From: Pontibacter amylolyticus
GTDB taxonomy: Bacteria; Bacteroidota; Bacteroidia; Cytophagales; Hymenobacteraceae
NCBI RefSeq assembly: GCF_014638845.1
Contig: NZ_BMFP01000005.1
Location: 1 to 64,000, forward strand
Direction: 5' to 3'
DNA: 64,000 bases
A model generated the notes under the pieces. The model worked only from the letters and a program-made list of their open reading frames with translations, had not been told where the DNA came from and searched no databases. Below, one piece after another: positions 54,046-62,635 of the stretch (positions are counted from its first letter, which is position 1; every line of letters begins with the position of its first letter). The position numbers and the translations under genes were made by a program.

Positions 54046-54978
54046 TTAGTGCGCCACTTTCTCGGCGGGTTTTTTGAATAGCCTTTTACCTAAGTTGAGC
54101 ACCTGCGCGATGACAGCGCCAAGCAGTAAGCCGCCCAGGGCCAGCACCAGCACTTTTACAAACCAGGCAAGCGCAGGTATACCGGCAAAGGGACCTTCCA
54201 GCACCTCCAGCGGAAGGTGCAGGCCATGCGCGATGATCTCAGCACCCACCCACAGCATGGCCGCTGTACCCACGTAGCCTAGTATCACAAGGAAATTCGG
54301 CATGGACTTCACTATGCCGCGCCCGATCTTTTGGGTGGTCGGGTGAAATTTATCCTGGGCCATGTGCACCCCGATGTCGTCTGCTTTCACAATCAGGGCC
54401 ACAAAGCCATACACAGCGATGGTAATAAAGATCGCCACGACAATCAACACCACGATCTGGTTCATTATCGGACTTGCAGCCACGGTGGCGTAAGCGATGG
54501 CCATGATCTCTGCTGAAAGGATAAAGTCTGTGCGCACGGCACTGCCTACCCGTTCTTTTTCCAATTCCTCCGGGGTGATCACTTTCATATCCGCTGTCGG
54601 TTCATCGGTAGGTTCGTGGCTTTTGCTGAACATGGAGTGTACCTTTTCATAGCCCTCGAAGCACAGGTAGGCACCGCCCAGCATCAGGATGTAAGGTATA
54701 ACCGCCGGCGCAAAATAGCCGAGCACCAGCGCGGCCGGCCCCAGATAGATCGCTTTGTTGATGAGTGATTTTTTGGCGATCTGGTAGATGATGGAGAGTT
54801 CGCGTTTCGGATCGAGGCCCACCACATACTTCGGCGTCACGGCCGTGTCGTCGATCACGATGCCAGACACTTTGCCGGTCGTTTTTGCCACCTGCGTGGG
54901 TACGTCATCCAAGCTTGCCGCGCTTACTTTCACCAGCGCCGCCACATCATCCAATAGTGCGAGAAGACCTGTCGCCAT
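54046..54978 (-). CDS. DUF808 family membrane protein (YedI-like)
   Basis: A 310-residue inner membrane protein with the DUF808 opening MATGLLALLDDVAALVKVSAASLDDV and about six to eight helices after residue 80. YedI-like proteins have no proven role. Its stop lies three bases from the LysR stop, tail to tail, without a visible terminator in between. Confidence 0.9.
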   Translation of the reverse strand: MATGLLALLDDVAALVKVSAASLDDVPTQVAKTTGKVSGIVIDDTAVTPKYVVGLDPKRELSIIYQIAKKSLINKAIYLGPAALVLGYFAPAVIPYILMLGGAYLCFEGYEKVHSMFSKSHEPTDEPTADMKVITPEELEKERVGSAVRTDFILSAEIMAIAYATVAASPIMNQIVVLIVVAIFITIAVYGFVALIVKADDIGVHMAQDKFHPTTQKIGRGIVKSMPNFLVILGYVGTAAMLWVGAEIIAHGLHLPLEVLEGPFAGIPALAWFVKVLVLALGGLLLGAVIAQVLNLGKRLFKKPAEKVAH

Positions 54979-55338
54979 TCGTTATTCTTTAGTTTAAGGT
55001 ATAATTCTTTTGTGTTGCCTACTCTGTACGGATTACGTGCGGGAGCAGTCTTTTACACGATCCTAATTTAAGAGAAAGATTTGGGAATATGGCAGGAGGC
55101 GCAGGTCAGACAGGAAAAATTGTATGTAATATTATTCACCATTAAAACACAAACTGCCTTTAGCTATAATCTGACTTCAAGCTGGCTTACCTGATGACGG
55201 CGCACATTGGTTGGCAGGTATCAACCCTTTGACATCGGTGTGCAGAAGTTTTACGCAATCGTAATTCTTAACCAACTTGATAGGTTGACCTGATCAATGG
55301 TTAGAGCCTTTTAGGTTTCAAGCTGTATGTCCTGGTCA
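54979..55338. other. Intergenic gap upstream of the DUF808 gene
   Basis: 360 bases without a gene. One GGTATA word lies at its left edge. I see no hairpin, tRNA or consensus promoter that I can support. Confidence 0.5.
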
Positions 55339-56460
55339 TCATAGATGCAAACCAAAGCCCCATTCAATGACATGAGCAGAACGGGTATGCGCCAAAAGCA
55401 TGACGCCGGCAGAAACATGTTGGTGGAGGTTATACTTTAAACCATACCGCTGGTAGTAGCTGGGGTATAGACCGTAGGGCTGGTGCACGTAGCGCCCCAA
55501 CTGAAAAACAAACGACAGCTTGTCCAGGTGCAACTCATGGCCAACAGTCACGCCTGACAGCCACTGATCCAGCACTTCATCTGGCACAGGCTGACTCTTG
55601 TTTATAAATTCTTCCCGAACTGCCGTATTGTAAAAGCCATCGGCACCGAGTAGCAGCGTGCTCTTCTGTGACACCCTTTTGCTGGCGTATGCCGAAAGAC
55701 TGTACATGGGGTGCTTTTCATCTATCCTCAAAACTTCCTTCACGCCCCCTGCCAGTCTCAGGTTAAAATAGAGCCGCTTGTCTAAAAGTGCAGCCGTGGT
55801 GTCCTGCACATCCAACAACCTTACTTCCCCTGGCTGGTACCGCAGCCCCACACCTAGTAAGGGAAAATTCATACCATTGTTTGGTTTGTTGAGGGCACCG
55901 TTGGAAAAATGCCGGAAAGCCAGGTTCAGGTTTAGGTATACATGCTCCTTTATCGGAAACTCGTAGCGCACAGTTCCACGAAGCGCGAAGGTAAACTTGC
56001 TTCCGATTGCCATGTTTTGCTCGTTTGTACCGGGGGTATAGTGGCGGGTAGAGTACACCAGACCGGTGCCGAGGTTAAAGCGCAGGCTACTTTTTTTAAA
56101 CTGTAAAAGCGTGTTATCCAGGTACGATGTCAACGAAACCGCTTCTCCCAGTTCATCCGGAACGCCATAGTTGTAGTACGACAGCGCAAAACCTACCTGC
56201 GGGTGATTGTATTGCCTCTCCCAGTTACGCTTGCCAATGGTATGTTTGTTGGCATATACCTCGACCGCGTAAGGGTGCGTGAAGTTAAGCACTGACAGCC
56301 CGCTTCTGTAACGAAAAAGAGTGCCATAATAAGCATTGGCTCCAACCGACCAGGGGGCTTTAGTGAAGGCAGGGATTTCGGAGGGTTGAGCCAGTACAGC
56401 CGAGAAACTGCAAATAGTAAACAACAGGTATAGCGCCAAAGCTTGTAAAGGGTGCTTCAT
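55339..56460 (-). CDS. Acyloxyacyl hydrolase / lipid A deacylase (PagL-like)
   Basis: A 373-residue outer membrane protein with a signal peptide (about 1-24) and a PagL-type barrel. The FRHFSNGALNKPNNGMN block (about 185-201) carries the His-Ser of the PagL active site. PagL removes a 3-O acyl chain from lipid A. The chain is about twice the size of PagL and extends past residue 210 with further barrel strands, as in other Bacteroidota members. Isolated gene. Confidence 0.82.
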   Translation of the reverse strand: MKHPLQALALYLLFTICSFSAVLAQPSEIPAFTKAPWSVGANAYYGTLFRYRSGLSVLNFTHPYAVEVYANKHTIGKRNWERQYNHPQVGFALSYYNYGVPDELGEAVSLTSYLDNTLLQFKKSSLRFNLGTGLVYSTRHYTPGTNEQNMAIGSKFTFALRGTVRYEFPIKEHVYLNLNLAFRHFSNGALNKPNNGMNFPLLGVGLRYQPGEVRLLDVQDTTAALLDKRLYFNLRLAGGVKEVLRIDEKHPMYSLSAYASKRVSQKSTLLLGADGFYNTAVREEFINKSQPVPDEVLDQWLSGVTVGHELHLDKLSFVFQLGRYVHQPYGLYPSYYQRYGLKYNLHQHVSAGVMLLAHTRSAHVIEWGFGLHL

Positions 56461-56864
56461 AGATTGTGGTGGTAAATACAGCAGGTAGGGCTAGCGAGGA
56501 CAGTCGCCTGTACTCCTCCCGGAAAAACAAAGCTATTCAATAAGGTACAGGAAAGCCTAGAAAAGCTTGTTATTAAAAAAAGCAGTGTGCAGATGTAAGG
56601 TATGGAATTGCAGGAAATGCGGAAGGACTAGAGATAAGTTTGAATATGAAGAGCTACCGAAATAGGAATAGCAGCATTGGGATGAATCTGGAGTAAGCGA
56701 ATCAATAGATTTCACTCTCTATTGCCCGAGTTGGGAAGAGTATTCAGCTTTATTGAAGACAGAAGAATTTTAACAGAAAAACCGGGTAACACCGGTTTTT
56801 TTAATTAAGTATTTTTCTTAAATAGTAATATCTACATATTTATTTTAATAATAGATCTTAACTA
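56461..56864. other. Left edge of the AT-rich segment
   Basis: 404 bases without a gene, turning markedly AT-rich from about 56560. It carries an isolated terminator-like hairpin (56777-56803) and no word of the GGTATA type. No integrase, att repeat or IS end is visible. Confidence 0.5.
56777..56803. terminator. Orphan terminator-like hairpin in the AT-rich segment
   Basis: Stem AAAACCGG / CCGGTTTT with a six-base GTAACA loop and a long T-run. No plus-strand gene lies upstream of it, so it may end an unseen RNA or mark a relic. Confidence 0.6.
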
Positions 56865-57737
56865 ATGAAAGAAAACAAACAACCATTAACTCAAGCTATT
56901 CAGCAATTAGGAGTTGTAGGAGGACAGCTTTTTAGAAGATTCCCTCTATTTATGTTTGCTATTGTAGGAATTTTAGGATTTGCTGCTTACTCAATAATCA
57001 ATAACAATGAGGGCATGCAAATCTTTCTATGTGTTCTAATCTCGATTACTTCATTCATAATCTTCATGAAAACTTCTAGTTATGGAGAAACTATACTTTC
57101 ATTTATGCTAGGTATACTAACAATATCCACCATAGATTGGGATGAAAACAATGAGCTTATATTTATTATTGTCTTCGTGCTCTTCAATGTCTTACTATTT
57201 ATAGGTACTTCTATAAAGCTGCATGCACAAGTTGAAACAATATTAACTCATGCAGCTACTTTTATAGATTTAAGAAACTACAAGAAAGTCTACAAGGAAT
57301 TACAAGATTTATTACGAACGGGTACTAAAGGGGGACAGTTAGGTGCCCTAAATAAAGCTGAATCAATTAGATTTATAGCTTATTTAGGAATACCAGTTAG
57401 TGAAATGGGATATTCTTTGAATGCAATTGAAATCATAAAAGTTGTAAACAATATCGAATTAAGGCAGGCTTTAAACTATTTTAGAGCTATATACTTTTTC
57501 AAATTACGCACTGCAAATTATAACAGCTTTGAGGCTATCTTAGATACATTTTTTAACCAGTTAAAGACCATCCCACTTAGCCCTGAAGAGTTTCTAATCA
57601 TCTTTGACAAGACAAAAAGAACTGTGATTTCTCATGAAATCACGTTGGACCAATACTTTTCAAATCTAAGAAACTTACTTTTATCCGGAGCTGATGAAGA
57701 TGAGATAGTAAATGTGCTAAGTAAAAGCCGTGTCTAA
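56865..57737 (+). CDS. Unknown membrane protein of the AT-rich segment
   Basis: A 290-residue protein. Four hydrophobic segments fill the N-terminal third (about 27-45, 50-66, 75-92, 98-118). The rest (120-290) is a soluble helical domain without Cys and with many Lys, Glu and Asn. I do not recognise a family. Codon use is AT-rich, unlike its neighbours, which suggests transfer. It faces the next gene tail to tail with a 26-base gap. Confidence 0.72.
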   Translation: MKENKQPLTQAIQQLGVVGGQLFRRFPLFMFAIVGILGFAAYSIINNNEGMQIFLCVLISITSFIIFMKTSSYGETILSFMLGILTISTIDWDENNELIFIIVFVLFNVLLFIGTSIKLHAQVETILTHAATFIDLRNYKKVYKELQDLLRTGTKGGQLGALNKAESIRFIAYLGIPVSEMGYSLNAIEIIKVVNNIELRQALNYFRAIYFFKLRTANYNSFEAILDTFFNQLKTIPLSPEEFLIIFDKTKRTVISHEITLDQYFSNLRNLLLSGADEDEIVNVLSKSRV

Positions 57738-57763
57738 TATTTATGATTAATGTGATAAAAGAC

Positions 57764-58816
57764 CTATATTTTTTTAGAAACTGAGTCTATAACATTTGTT
57801 ATCAAGTTCGGACTAGTAGGCTCACTTTCTTGCCCATTATAGCCAGTATTTTGATGAGCAAAGATAGCCTGTGTAGCCTGCACTAGTACCTTATCATTTC
57901 CGTCTTCAGAACGAGCTGTATTCAAAATACTCGCCGTTGAACCTAGTGCATTAGACTTATGAGCATTTATTACATGGTTATGCATTTGAGCATTGTAATT
58001 CTTGACACTAAATACTACAGCATAAATCATTAATGAAACAAGAAGAAGGTTAGCTAGGCTATATTTTATAAATGTAAAATATAGAATTAAAGTGTAATTA
58101 TCTTTTGTTAAATTATTAAGAAGATCAACCGATGATTCTTGTAGTCCGTTATTAACTGAGTTTATAATATTGGAATACATACCGGTTTGAGAAAGGCTTT
58201 TATATATTATCGCTATTAAGGCAATAATCAATATTCCTGTAATGACAGCCCAAGTATTTGCTGCCCTCTTGTTAATAGATGCCAATGTTTCAAAATCATA
58301 GCTCTTAGAATTAACTTCTAGTTTCTTTGTAAATTCATCAAACTTAGCACTTTCATGAAGAAGCTTTTCTCGTTCTAAATTCAGTTCTTCGTTAAGCTTT
58401 TTAGCTTCTTCGCTCTGAGCTAATACGAAATCCCTTTCGTTTTTAATTCGGTTTTTTTCGGTTCTAATAAAATCTTGTTCTTCCCTTATTTCTTTAACCA
58501 ACTCCTCGATCTCTTTCTTGTCTTTTTCAAGCTCTTCTACAAGCTTTTCGTATTTTGGCCTTATGTTGTTGCTCTTCTCTATATCAAGATTCTCAATCAT
58601 GGTAGCTATAAGCCCTTTTAACTTTTGAAGGCTGGTCACATAAGTATTTTCAAAATCTAACCCAGATAGGATTTCAGTATAGTACGAATTATTAAAAAAT
58701 TGCTGATTATAAATATGAAGTATGCCACAAGCTTCATCAATCAATTCATATTCAAAACCGGAGGAACTAGCAAGTTTAGCTTGAAGCTCGGTTAATTTTT
58801 TTAATATCTGTTCCAC
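57764..58816 (-). CDS. Unknown coiled-coil membrane protein of the AT-rich segment
   Basis: A 350-residue protein with a long coiled coil (about 60-175, rich in Lys, Glu and Arg) followed by two membrane helices (about 192-212 and 250-280) and a polar C-terminal tail. The start is GTG. Only one enzyme-like feature is absent: no nuclease, ATPase or protease motif is seen. The AT-rich code and the place next to tRNA-Leu suggest an acquired gene. It may form a unit with the convergent gene. Confidence 0.7.
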   Translation of the reverse strand: MEQILKKLTELQAKLASSSGFEYELIDEACGILHIYNQQFFNNSYYTEILSGLDFENTYVTSLQKLKGLIATMIENLDIEKSNNIRPKYEKLVEELEKDKKEIEELVKEIREEQDFIRTEKNRIKNERDFVLAQSEEAKKLNEELNLEREKLLHESAKFDEFTKKLEVNSKSYDFETLASINKRAANTWAVITGILIIALIAIIYKSLSQTGMYSNIINSVNNGLQESSVDLLNNLTKDNYTLILYFTFIKYSLANLLLVSLMIYAVVFSVKNYNAQMHNHVINAHKSNALGSTASILNTARSEDGNDKVLVQATQAIFAHQNTGYNGQESEPTSPNLITNVIDSVSKKI

Positions 58817-58907
58817 TTTATTGAGTTCTGTTCTAAGTTTCTTTTAAATATATTAAATACATTTTATACTAACAATTCCGTCCCCTACACCATCCCCCGA
58901 AAACAAA

Positions 58908-58940
58908 AAAGCCCTGCAAGCTATTAACTTACAGGGCTTT
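58908..58940 (-). terminator. Terminator of tRNA-Leu(CAA)
   Basis: Stem AAAGCCCTG / CAGGGCTTT with a 15-base loop; the minus-strand side ends in a T-run. It lies just past the tRNA 3' end and before the AT-rich segment. Confidence 0.88.
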
Positions 58941-58954
58941 CTATTTATTAAATG

Positions 58955-59038
58955 TACCTTGGGCCGGAGTCGAACCGGCACGAGTGTAACCTCATTGGTG
59001 TTTGAGACCAACGCGTCTACCAATTCCGCCACCAAGGC
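58955..59038 (-). tRNA. tRNA-Leu (anticodon CAA)
   Basis: An 84-base class II tRNA on the minus strand. Acceptor GCCTTGG/CCAAGGT has a G-U closing pair; the D arm is typical, the anticodon stem TTGGT/ACCAA holds loop CTCAAAC (CAA), a long variable arm follows, and the T arm is GCCGG-TTCGACT-CCGGC. It reads UUG. CCA is not encoded. Confidence 0.96.
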
Positions 59039-59066
59039 ATTTTGTTCTGGCCGGTTTCAGGTAAAG

Positions 59067-59115
59067 TACCCTGGGCCGGAGTCGAACTGCAATCCCTGAA
59101 CTTCTATCAGGAACG
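59067..59115 (-). pseudogene. tRNA-like remnant in the leader of tRNA-Leu(CAA)
   Basis: The 3' end of tRNA-Leu (21 bases from 58955) recurs here at 59067-59087 with one change. Next to it CCTGA-TAGAAGT-TCAGG (59095-59111) forms a perfect anticodon-arm-like hairpin. The 5' acceptor strand, D arm and a pairing T stem are missing. It lies between the promoter and the live tRNA, so it is likely transcribed as a 5' leader. It looks like the worn stump of a first tRNA in a former tandem pair. Confidence 0.6.
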
Positions 59116-59640
59116 GGTTGCAAACTTAGATAAAGTTTCCTGAATACGCAACAAATATTTTTTCTTCAAATAGTAGGTTTTCACCTCCTGCAGGGCCTCT
59201 TCTTTGGTAACTCCATGAAGCTCAGGGTATCGCTGCAGCACCGGCAAAACATCATTTTCCAGCTGCGCCATCACACCGGTGCTCTTCTCTCCTATCTCGC
59301 GCAATTTATCCGCGTCAAAGTCGAACTCCAACTCCATCAGCTCCTCGTTGATCTCCATCATCTCCATCAGAAAATCGCCAGGAATCTCGTTTTTGCCGCC
59401 TTCTTCCAGCAGGCCGTGCTCCTTCAGGATGTACTGCATGCGCAGGTCGGCATCGCTCAAAGTGCGGTAGGCGTTGGTGTTGAGCGTAGACATTTCCAGG
59501 ATCTTCTGCTGCGTGCCCAGGTCCTCGTTGGCATAGAAATCCGGGTGGTACTCGCGACTCAGCTCGTAGTAGCGGCGCTTGATCGCCTTCTCGTCCGGCA
59601 AAAAACTCTCAGGTATATGGTAAAACTCGAAGTAATTCAT
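59107..59640 (-). CDS. hscB: Fe-S cluster assembly co-chaperone HscB
   Basis: A 177-residue J-domain co-chaperone. The HPD motif is at 32-34 (YHPDFYA) in an N-terminal J domain, followed by the HSCB_C helical domain (about 85-175) that binds IscU-type scaffolds. It hands the scaffold to HscA for cluster release. No isc gene lies beside it. The tRNA-Leu promoter -7 box (59121-59128) lies inside its last codons. Confidence 0.93.
   Translation of the reverse strand: MNYFEFYHIPESFLPDEKAIKRRYYELSREYHPDFYANEDLGTQQKILEMSTLNTNAYRTLSDADLRMQYILKEHGLLEEGGKNEIPGDFLMEMMEINEELMELEFDFDADKLREIGEKSTGVMAQLENDVLPVLQRYPELHGVTKEEALQEVKTYYLKKKYLLRIQETLSKFATRS
59121..59152 (-). promoter_or_regulatory. Promoter of tRNA-Leu(CAA) inside hscB
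   Basis: On the minus strand TAAGTTTG (59121-59128) fits the -7 box. A GTTG (59149-59152) lies 20 bases upstream in the place of -33. Both are inside the 3' end of hscB. Transcription would run through the tRNA remnant into tRNA-Leu. Confidence 0.6.
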
Positions 59641-59705
59641 TTTTGACAGTTAACAGTTTTCAGTAAACAATAAGCAGTTATCATTCAGATAAACGGTATA
59701 CGTTG

Positions 59706-59713
59706 CAAAAGTA
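59706..59713 (-). promoter_or_regulatory. -7 box upstream of hscB
   Basis: TACTTTTG on the minus strand, 66 bases upstream of the hscB ATG. No TTTG is present at the -33 position. The surrounding 153-base gap is low-complexity GTTAATTGTTGA-like DNA. Confidence 0.5.
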
Positions 59714-59793
59714 CAGGAATTGTTGATTGCTGATTGTTAATTGTTGATAGGTTACTGCTTACCGGTTACTGGTAGTTGTTTATTGCGAACTGT

Positions 59794-60084
59794 CTAGATG
59801 TTGACTGAAACATTTGACCAGGCCTGCGGCTTATCGGCAAAAAGGGCTTTGGTGGCTTTCCATACCTGCCCGAAGAGTTCGGAGTCGCGGTAATTGTTGA
59901 GGTGCTCCTCGGAGTCCCAGAGGCTATAGGTGCTGTAGATATTCGGGTGGTTGAGGTCCTGCAGCAGCTCCACATGGTTGCAGCCCTCAAAAGCCCTGAT
60001 TTTGTCTTTGGAATTGCGGAAAATCTCCAGAAAATCGGCGGTCTTCTCTGGCTGAAATGTCATGCGAACGATGCGGATTAACAT
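59794..60084 (-). CDS. ABM-domain (antibiotic biosynthesis monooxygenase-like) protein
   Basis: A 96-residue ferredoxin-like ABM protein: MLIRIVRMTFQPEKTADFLEIF, then the FEGCNHVELLQD strand and YSLWDSEEHLNNYRDS. Such small dimeric proteins include monooxygenases and heme-degrading enzymes; the substrate is unknown. The ATG at 60084 is preferred because an earlier in-frame codon falls in the low-complexity repeat. Confidence 0.88.
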   Translation of the reverse strand: MLIRIVRMTFQPEKTADFLEIFRNSKDKIRAFEGCNHVELLQDLNHPNIYSTYSLWDSEEHLNNYRDSELFGQVWKATKALFADKPQAWSNVSVNI

Positions 60085-60087
60085 ATT

Positions 60088-60276
60088 GAGTGAGTTAGTG
60101 AATGAGTGATGGAGTGATTTTTGGGTGGTTAAATTGTTTTTCGTGTGGAACAATTAGGTTGATTATTTCCCCTTCCACTGAAAGCTTTCGGATTTATACA
60201 ATTGCTAATCCATCCGACATAATTTCAAAATTAATAAATCCCCCATTCACTCCATCACTCAATCACTAACTCACTC
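60088..60276. repeat. GAGTGAGTTAGTGA-type inverted repeat
   Basis: Arms 60088-60117 and 60247-60276 are complementary at 29 of 30 bases. They consist of GAGTGA/TAGTGA heptad-like units and enclose 129 bases. The element fills the gap between two genes on the minus strand. The sequence is unrelated to the 13215 and 15577 arms, but the design is the same. Confidence 0.88.
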
Positions 60277-60281
60277 AATCC

Positions 60282-61058
60282 TTACCCTCCCGGATAAAAC
60301 CGCACGTCAACCTGCGAGTCGAAGCCGAGGCCGAGCAGTTCGGCGGCGTTGCCCTTGTTGATGCCGATGCAGAGCTGGCCGAGGTGGTTGTAGAGGCAGC
60401 AGCAGTCGCCGTCTTCTACCTGGGTGTAGTTCTGGTGGATGCGCCCCACCGTCTCGCGGCCAAAATGCACGGTGTAGGTGCGGCCATGCCCGATGGTGTC
60501 CACGCTGTCTTTGGTGATGTTGGTGATCAGGTTGCCGTAGCGGTCCACATGAATGACATGCCCTGTTACAGAGTGGTCGTTGAGACGCAACTGGCGGTTG
60601 AGGAGTTGCTTGTAGCTGGTGGTGCGCTCGCCCAGCACATCAATGTCGCCGCCCTTCGCCAGGAAGAGCGCGGCAGGGGCCAGCAGTTCCTTGGCCGGAA
60701 ACGGCATCACGTCTTCGTCAGTCTGCAGTTCCACCACAATTTCGGGCTGACCGTCGGTGAGCAGGGAGAGCAAACCGTTATCGGCCAGCAAAAAGTAGTG
60801 CCCTTTGTATTTTGCAGCATGATATTTGCCCTGTTTGCAACCGTGCGTATCTACGGCGATCAGGTGCACCGTGCCTTCGGGAAATTCCCGGAAAACGGAC
60901 CCGATCACATACTCCGCCTGCGGGATGTTGAACGGCTCTATGCCATGCGAAATGTCCACGATCTGGGCCTGAGGCTGCAGCGACAGCATGGTGGCCTTAA
61001 CGGCAGCCGCATAATGGTCGGTATAACCAAAGTCGGAGGTGAATGTAATTACAGCCAT
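60282..61058 (-). CDS. SAM hydrolase / SAM hydroxide adenosyltransferase (DUF62)
   Basis: A 258-residue DUF62-family enzyme that hydrolyses S-adenosylmethionine to adenosine and methionine. Marks are FTSDFGYTDHYAAAVK, VDISHGIEPFNIPQAEYV, VDTHGCKQGKY and the C-terminal barrel with HVDRYGNLITNI. The ATG at 61058 (MAVITF) fits the family start. It is divergent from phoH. Confidence 0.93.
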   Translation of the reverse strand: MAVITFTSDFGYTDHYAAAVKATMLSLQPQAQIVDISHGIEPFNIPQAEYVIGSVFREFPEGTVHLIAVDTHGCKQGKYHAAKYKGHYFLLADNGLLSLLTDGQPEIVVELQTDEDVMPFPAKELLAPAALFLAKGGDIDVLGERTTSYKQLLNRQLRLNDHSVTGHVIHVDRYGNLITNITKDSVDTIGHGRTYTVHFGRETVGRIHQNYTQVEDGDCCCLYNHLGQLCIGINKGNAAELLGLGFDSQVDVRFYPGG

Positions 61059-61156
61059 AGAGCGAACTATAATTTGTGTAGATTTGTCATCATTGTGTAA
61101 CAATTTTAGCTAATTTACAGAATATATTACCAACGTACTATATTAAGCTTAAACAT

Positions 61157-62185
61157 TTGGTAGAGAAAACAATAACCTTAGAGAACATCTCTCTTATCGA
61201 TTTTCTGGGGACAGAGAATCAGAATATCAAACAGCTTGCAGCCGCATTTCCGAGCAGCAAGATCATATCCAGAGGCAACGAAATCAAAATTCAGGGGCAG
61301 ACGCCTGAGATAACCAAAATACACGAGATCCTTTCTTCGCTGATCGATCACTATCACAAGTTCGGAAAGATTACGCATAACAGCGTAAATAGATACCTTT
61401 CTTCTGATCCTTTTACGGATGAGGATGTGATCGTGACGTCGCCGGACGTGATCGTGTATGGCAGCAAGGGTGGCATCATCAAAGCCAAGACGCCGAACCA
61501 GAAAAAACTGGTGGACCTGGTGGAGAATCATGACCTCGTGTTTGCACTCGGGCCTGCCGGTACCGGTAAGACCTATATTTCGGTAGCCATGGCGGTGCGT
61601 GCGCTCAAGAACAAGGAGGTCCGCAAGATCATCATTTCCCGCCCTGTGGTGGAAGCCGGTGAAAACCTGGGTTTCCTGCCAGGCGACATGAAGGAGAAGG
61701 TGGACCCGTATCTGCGCCCGATCTATGACGCCCTGGAGGACATGATCCCGATGGAAAAGCTCAAATACTATCAGGAAAACAAGATCATCGAGATCGCACC
61801 GCTGGCCTACATGCGTGGCCGCACCCTGAGCAACGCCTTTGTGTTGCTCGACGAGGCGCAGAACACCACGCCGGCGCAGATCAAGATGTTCCTTACCCGT
61901 ATGGGTCCTACCTCGAAGGTGATGATCAACGGCGACCGTTCGCAGATTGACCTGCCGCGCCACCAGCGCTCCGGCCTGATGGATGCCCTCCATACCTTGC
62001 GTGATATCAAGGGGATAGGATTCATCGAGATGCAGCCGGAGGACGTGATGCGTCACCGCCTGGTTCGCGACATCGTGGATGCCTACACCAAAGCTGATGA
62101 TGAGCGCCTGGCCGCCCGTCTTGAAGCTGAGGCCGCTGAGGAAGGCACTCCCGTGAGCGTGAATGGCCGCAAAAGAAAGGTATAG
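61157..62185 (+). CDS. phoH: PhoH family ATPase
   Basis: A 342-residue PhoH-like protein. A short KH-type N-terminal region (about 1-110) precedes the ATPase: Walker A GPAGTGKT (132-139), Walker B VLLDEAQNTT, and the MINGDRSQIDLP sensor. It is thought to be an RNA helicase-like factor, often beside ybeY, which is not here. The start is TTG (61157), unusual but in a fitting place. It ends AAG GTA TAG, another use of the dispersed word as stop. Confidence 0.93.
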   Translation: MVEKTITLENISLIDFLGTENQNIKQLAAAFPSSKIISRGNEIKIQGQTPEITKIHEILSSLIDHYHKFGKITHNSVNRYLSSDPFTDEDVIVTSPDVIVYGSKGGIIKAKTPNQKKLVDLVENHDLVFALGPAGTGKTYISVAMAVRALKNKEVRKIIISRPVVEAGENLGFLPGDMKEKVDPYLRPIYDALEDMIPMEKLKYYQENKIIEIAPLAYMRGRTLSNAFVLLDEAQNTTPAQIKMFLTRMGPTSKVMINGDRSQIDLPRHQRSGLMDALHTLRDIKGIGFIEMQPEDVMRHRLVRDIVDAYTKADDERLAARLEAEAAEEGTPVSVNGRKRKV

Positions 62186-62206
62186 CAGCTGATCGGATAA
62201 CACAAG

Positions 62207-62635
62207 ATGATTGAGGTGATACGTGCTGAACGCGAGCAGGATAGGTCTGCCGCGTTCAACATACGTGAGCAGGTTTTTGTGGAAGAGCAGCAGGTGCCCC
62301 GCGAGGCCGAACGCGACCAGTTCGAGTCGACGGCCCGCCACTACCTGGCTACCTGCGAGGGCGTGCCTTGCGGTGCTGCACGCTGGCGACAGACCGACCA
62401 GGGTATAAAACTGGAGCGCTTTGCCGTGCTGGCCGATTACCGCAACCGGCAGGTGGGTGCCGCGCTGTTGCAGGCCGTACTGCTGGACGTGCAGGCGGAT
62501 CATGCCGACAGCAAGGTATACCTAAACGCACAGTTACCGGCCGTTAACTTCTACAAGCGCCACGGCTTCGTAGCCGAAGGCGACATGTTCACCGAGTGCG
62601 ACATACAGCACTACAAAATGGTGTATAAGGGCTGA
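62207..62635 (+). CDS. GNAT family N-acetyltransferase
   Basis: A 142-residue acetyltransferase: FNIREQVFVEEQQVPREAE opening, LERFAVLADYRNRQVGAALLQ (acetyl-CoA loop) and FYKRHGFVAEGDMF. It resembles the ElaA/PA4866-like groups. The substrate is unknown. Its stop overlaps the comEC start (TGATG). Confidence 0.9.
   Translation: MIEVIRAEREQDRSAAFNIREQVFVEEQQVPREAERDQFESTARHYLATCEGVPCGAARWRQTDQGIKLERFAVLADYRNRQVGAALLQAVLLDVQADHADSKVYLNAQLPAVNFYKRHGFVAEGDMFTECDIQHYKMVYKG

Noticed and set aside
56865..58816. A toxin-antitoxin or phage-defence assignment for the two AT-rich genes
   Set aside because: No nuclease, ATPase, protease or nucleotide-binding motif is visible and the genes are convergent; the label would be a guess.
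58955..59087. attL/attR pair from the duplicated tRNA-Leu 3' end
   Set aside because: The copy lies on the 5' side of the tRNA only about 110 bases away with no gene between, so it is more likely a worn tandem tRNA than an integration scar.
61178..62503. A 441-codon open frame antisense to phoH
   Set aside because: PhoH on the plus strand has intact ATPase motifs; the antisense product is His/Arg/Leu-rich without any domain.
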